Part shown: positions 62,655 through 64,000 of the stretch, piece by piece
How the letters are laid out: each line of letters opens with the position of its first letter
Position numbering within the stretch: the first letter of the stretch is position 1
DNA from: Planctomycetota bacterium
GTDB taxonomy: Bacteria > Planctomycetota > Planctomycetia > Pirellulales > Pirellulaceae
Direction of reading: 5' to 3'
Assembly (NCBI GenBank): GCA_026692905.1
Contig: JAPLNL010000112.1
Coordinates: 1 to 64,000 of the forward strand
Length of the DNA stretch: 64,000 bases
Notes under the pieces: generated by a model
What the model was told of the DNA's origin: nothing
Database searches by the model: none
The model's input: only the letters and a program-made list of their open reading frames with translations
Translations under genes and position numbers: made by a program

Positions 62655-64000
62655 CTACTTTACTGGTTCGCTTTGCTTGCCGGCTTCGATTGCAAAAATC
62701 CGGTTTCGATTGGCGATGTAGATCGATTCGTTGGCAGCGACGGGCGTGGTGTACAGGGCCGAGCCAAGGTTGATTTCAGCGATGATGTTGATCTTGTCGC
62801 TGACTTCGTGCTTGAAAATCGTGATGTCACCATCTTCGTCGCCAATGTAAACTTTGCCGTCGGCGATGAGCGGCGAAGCCCATGAAGCTGCGAGCATATC
62901 GTGGGTCCAATGCGCGACGCCGGTTTTTGCGTCTAAGCAGTGGAGCACACCGGAGAAGTCGGCGATGTAGAGGATGTTATTCTTGATCGCTACGGTACCG
63001 CAGGTTCGGTGCATCTGTGTTTCAAACTCTTTGGGATCGTTGCCAACGTAGTGCCAAATGGCTGCGGAGTTGGGATTGTCCCTTTCGACATCGCCTTCTG
63101 CTGCAACCATAGCTTGTTTGCGTTTCGGTGCGATCGGCTTGGTCATGTCGCTCGAGTTGAAAACGAGAGTCGGGCTGACATCGCCACGTTTGGTTGGGTC
63201 GATGCACCAAAGATGGCCTTGTCCCTCACCGTGCTCAGGGTCTTCACCAACAGCCACATAGATCAACCCGTCATAAACTACTGGGGTTGCGATAACGTGG
63301 TTCTTCGTTGCTCCGTTCAGGCTGTACTTGGAGTCCTTAGGGTTGCAATCGAACTTCCAAAGCATTTTCGAGGCCTTAGCCGTTCCTTCCTTGCCCTTTG
63401 GGTCATAGCTATAAAGCCAGCCGTCGCCACCACCGAAGATCACTTGCTCTTGTCCGCCGAGGACTGCATAGGAAGGTGAGGACCATTGACCGTGAAGTAC
63501 ATTGGCACCTGGTGAGTTATCGGTCCAAAGTACATCGCCGGAATTCTTGTTCAAGCAGATGAAGCTTGGCGCTTTTTCTGAGGGCACAGTGATGTGAGCG
63601 TCGTCGACACCGTTGGAAGTGTTAACAAAGAGATAGTCGCCGACAGCAGTAACGGAGCAACTGCACATGTTGTGCTGAGATACCCCAAGAGCAGCCATCA
63701 TGTCCAGCTTCCAGATCACATCCGCTTCGTCTTTATTTTCGTTTGGTTCTTTTTTGAATGGTCCATCGTTTTCATTATCCGAAAAACCTTCTAGGTCGAG
63801 GCAAGCGACTTCGCCACGGCTGGTCACGTACCAAAGTCGATCTCCCTCGATCATCGGAGCACAGCAAATACCTTGGTTTGGCCAATCATGAACGCGGCCG
63901 GTCGGTAGTTTTTCACTGCTATGTTGCCAGAGCATCTTGCCATCTTTTTCATCAAAGCAAAGCAGGACGCCGAGGTCGACCGTATTGGGATAACGTTTGA
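62655..64000 (-). CDS. PQQ-type beta-propeller protein, 5' end outside the window
   Basis: The frame is open to the window edge (KRYPNTVDLGVLLCFDEKDG before the first in-window Met), so the N-terminus is missing. Repeats include GKMLWQHSSEKLPTGRVHDW, GDYLFVNTSNGVDD, GQWSSPSYAVLGGQEQVIFG and IKNNILYIADFSGVLHCLDA. It is a secreted-type propeller with CSCSV cysteines; no dehydrogenase site is clear. Its decayed duplicate lies just downstream. Confidence 0.85.
   Translation of the reverse strand, partial: KRYPNTVDLGVLLCFDEKDGKMLWQHSSEKLPTGRVHDWPNQGICCAPMIEGDRLWYVTSRGEVACLDLEGFSDNENDGPFKKEPNENKDEADVIWKLDMMAALGVSQHNMCSCSVTAVGDYLFVNTSNGVDDAHITVPSEKAPSFICLNKNSGDVLWTDNSPGANVLHGQWSSPSYAVLGGQEQVIFGGGDGWLYSYDPKGKEGTAKASKMLWKFDCNPKDSKYSLNGATKNHVIATPVVYDGLIYVAVGEDPEHGEGQGHLWCIDPTKRGDVSPTLVFNSSDMTKPIAPKRKQAMVAAEGDVERDNPNSAAIWHYVGNDPKEFETQMHRTCGTVAIKNNILYIADFSGVLHCLDAKTGVAHWTHDMLAASWASPLIADGKVYIGDEDGDITIFKHEVSDKINIIAEINLGSALYTTPVAANESIYIANRNRIFAIEAGKQSEPVK

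Overview
The window looks like chromosomal DNA of a planctomycete of the Pirellula/Rhodopirellula type. Supporting signs are secreted DUF1080 and ThuA-domain proteins, PQQ-type beta-propellers, a serine/threonine (pseudo)kinase with a long Pro/Lys linker and a large exported domain, short genes with CxxCH motifs, Tat signals on cell-surface proteins, moderate GC, and many short dispersed palindromes between genes. No rRNA, tRNA or CRISPR array was seen.

Layout. 1-4.6 kb: a Tat-exported propeller coupled to an MFS transporter, two overlooked tiny genes, a gene fossil of a tricorn-type protease, and clustered repeats. 4.6-10.1 kb: a large exported pseudokinase, a deoxyhypusine-synthase-like enzyme and dnaN. 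10.3-16.1 kb: a UvrC half-protein, scpB, an extremely acidic protein with a clear terminator, and a coupled hemX-like/hemA pair. 16.4-24.6 kb: a zinc-ribbon membrane protein, a D-threonine-aldolase-like enzyme, a tandem pair of secreted amidohydrolases (one without metal ligands) and carB. 24.7-30.2 kb: a tightly coupled operon (methyltransferase, GT2, GT-C, propeller) for surface glycan or lipid work.

30.3-45 kb is the most coherent block: a complete cbb3 oxidase locus (fused ccoNO, ccoQ, ccoP, ccoG, ccoH, a TauE-like membrane protein, ccoI, ccoS, a damaged cytochrome gene) ending in a FixL-type haem-PAS histidine kinase. A sigma54 activator of the NtrC type is transcribed divergently. A near-perfect -24/-12 promoter lies before ccoNO, another before a universal stress protein gene, and a weaker one before a macro-domain gene. 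My reading is an oxygen-sensing FixL to NtrC-type regulator to sigma54 circuit, instead of the classical FixL/FixJ pair.

45-56 kb: a membrane GTPase, a DUF1080 protein, a CBS-domain membrane protein, a BON protein facing a truncated msrP remnant, and an mlaE-mlaF-mlaD lipid transport operon followed by a DTW-domain protein. 54.7-60.1 kb: an NMT1-type lipoprotein, then hpt and a coupled run of two GT4 glycosyltransferases and a LarA-like protein. 60.4-64 kb: a DUF1080-ThuA protein, a fossil of a PQQ-propeller gene and its intact neighbour, which runs off the window end.

Between genes I recognise at least five dispersed palindromic repeat families (called A to E below), some clustered, nested or flanking a minisatellite. 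They sit beside several broken genes and seem to be a main force shaping this region.
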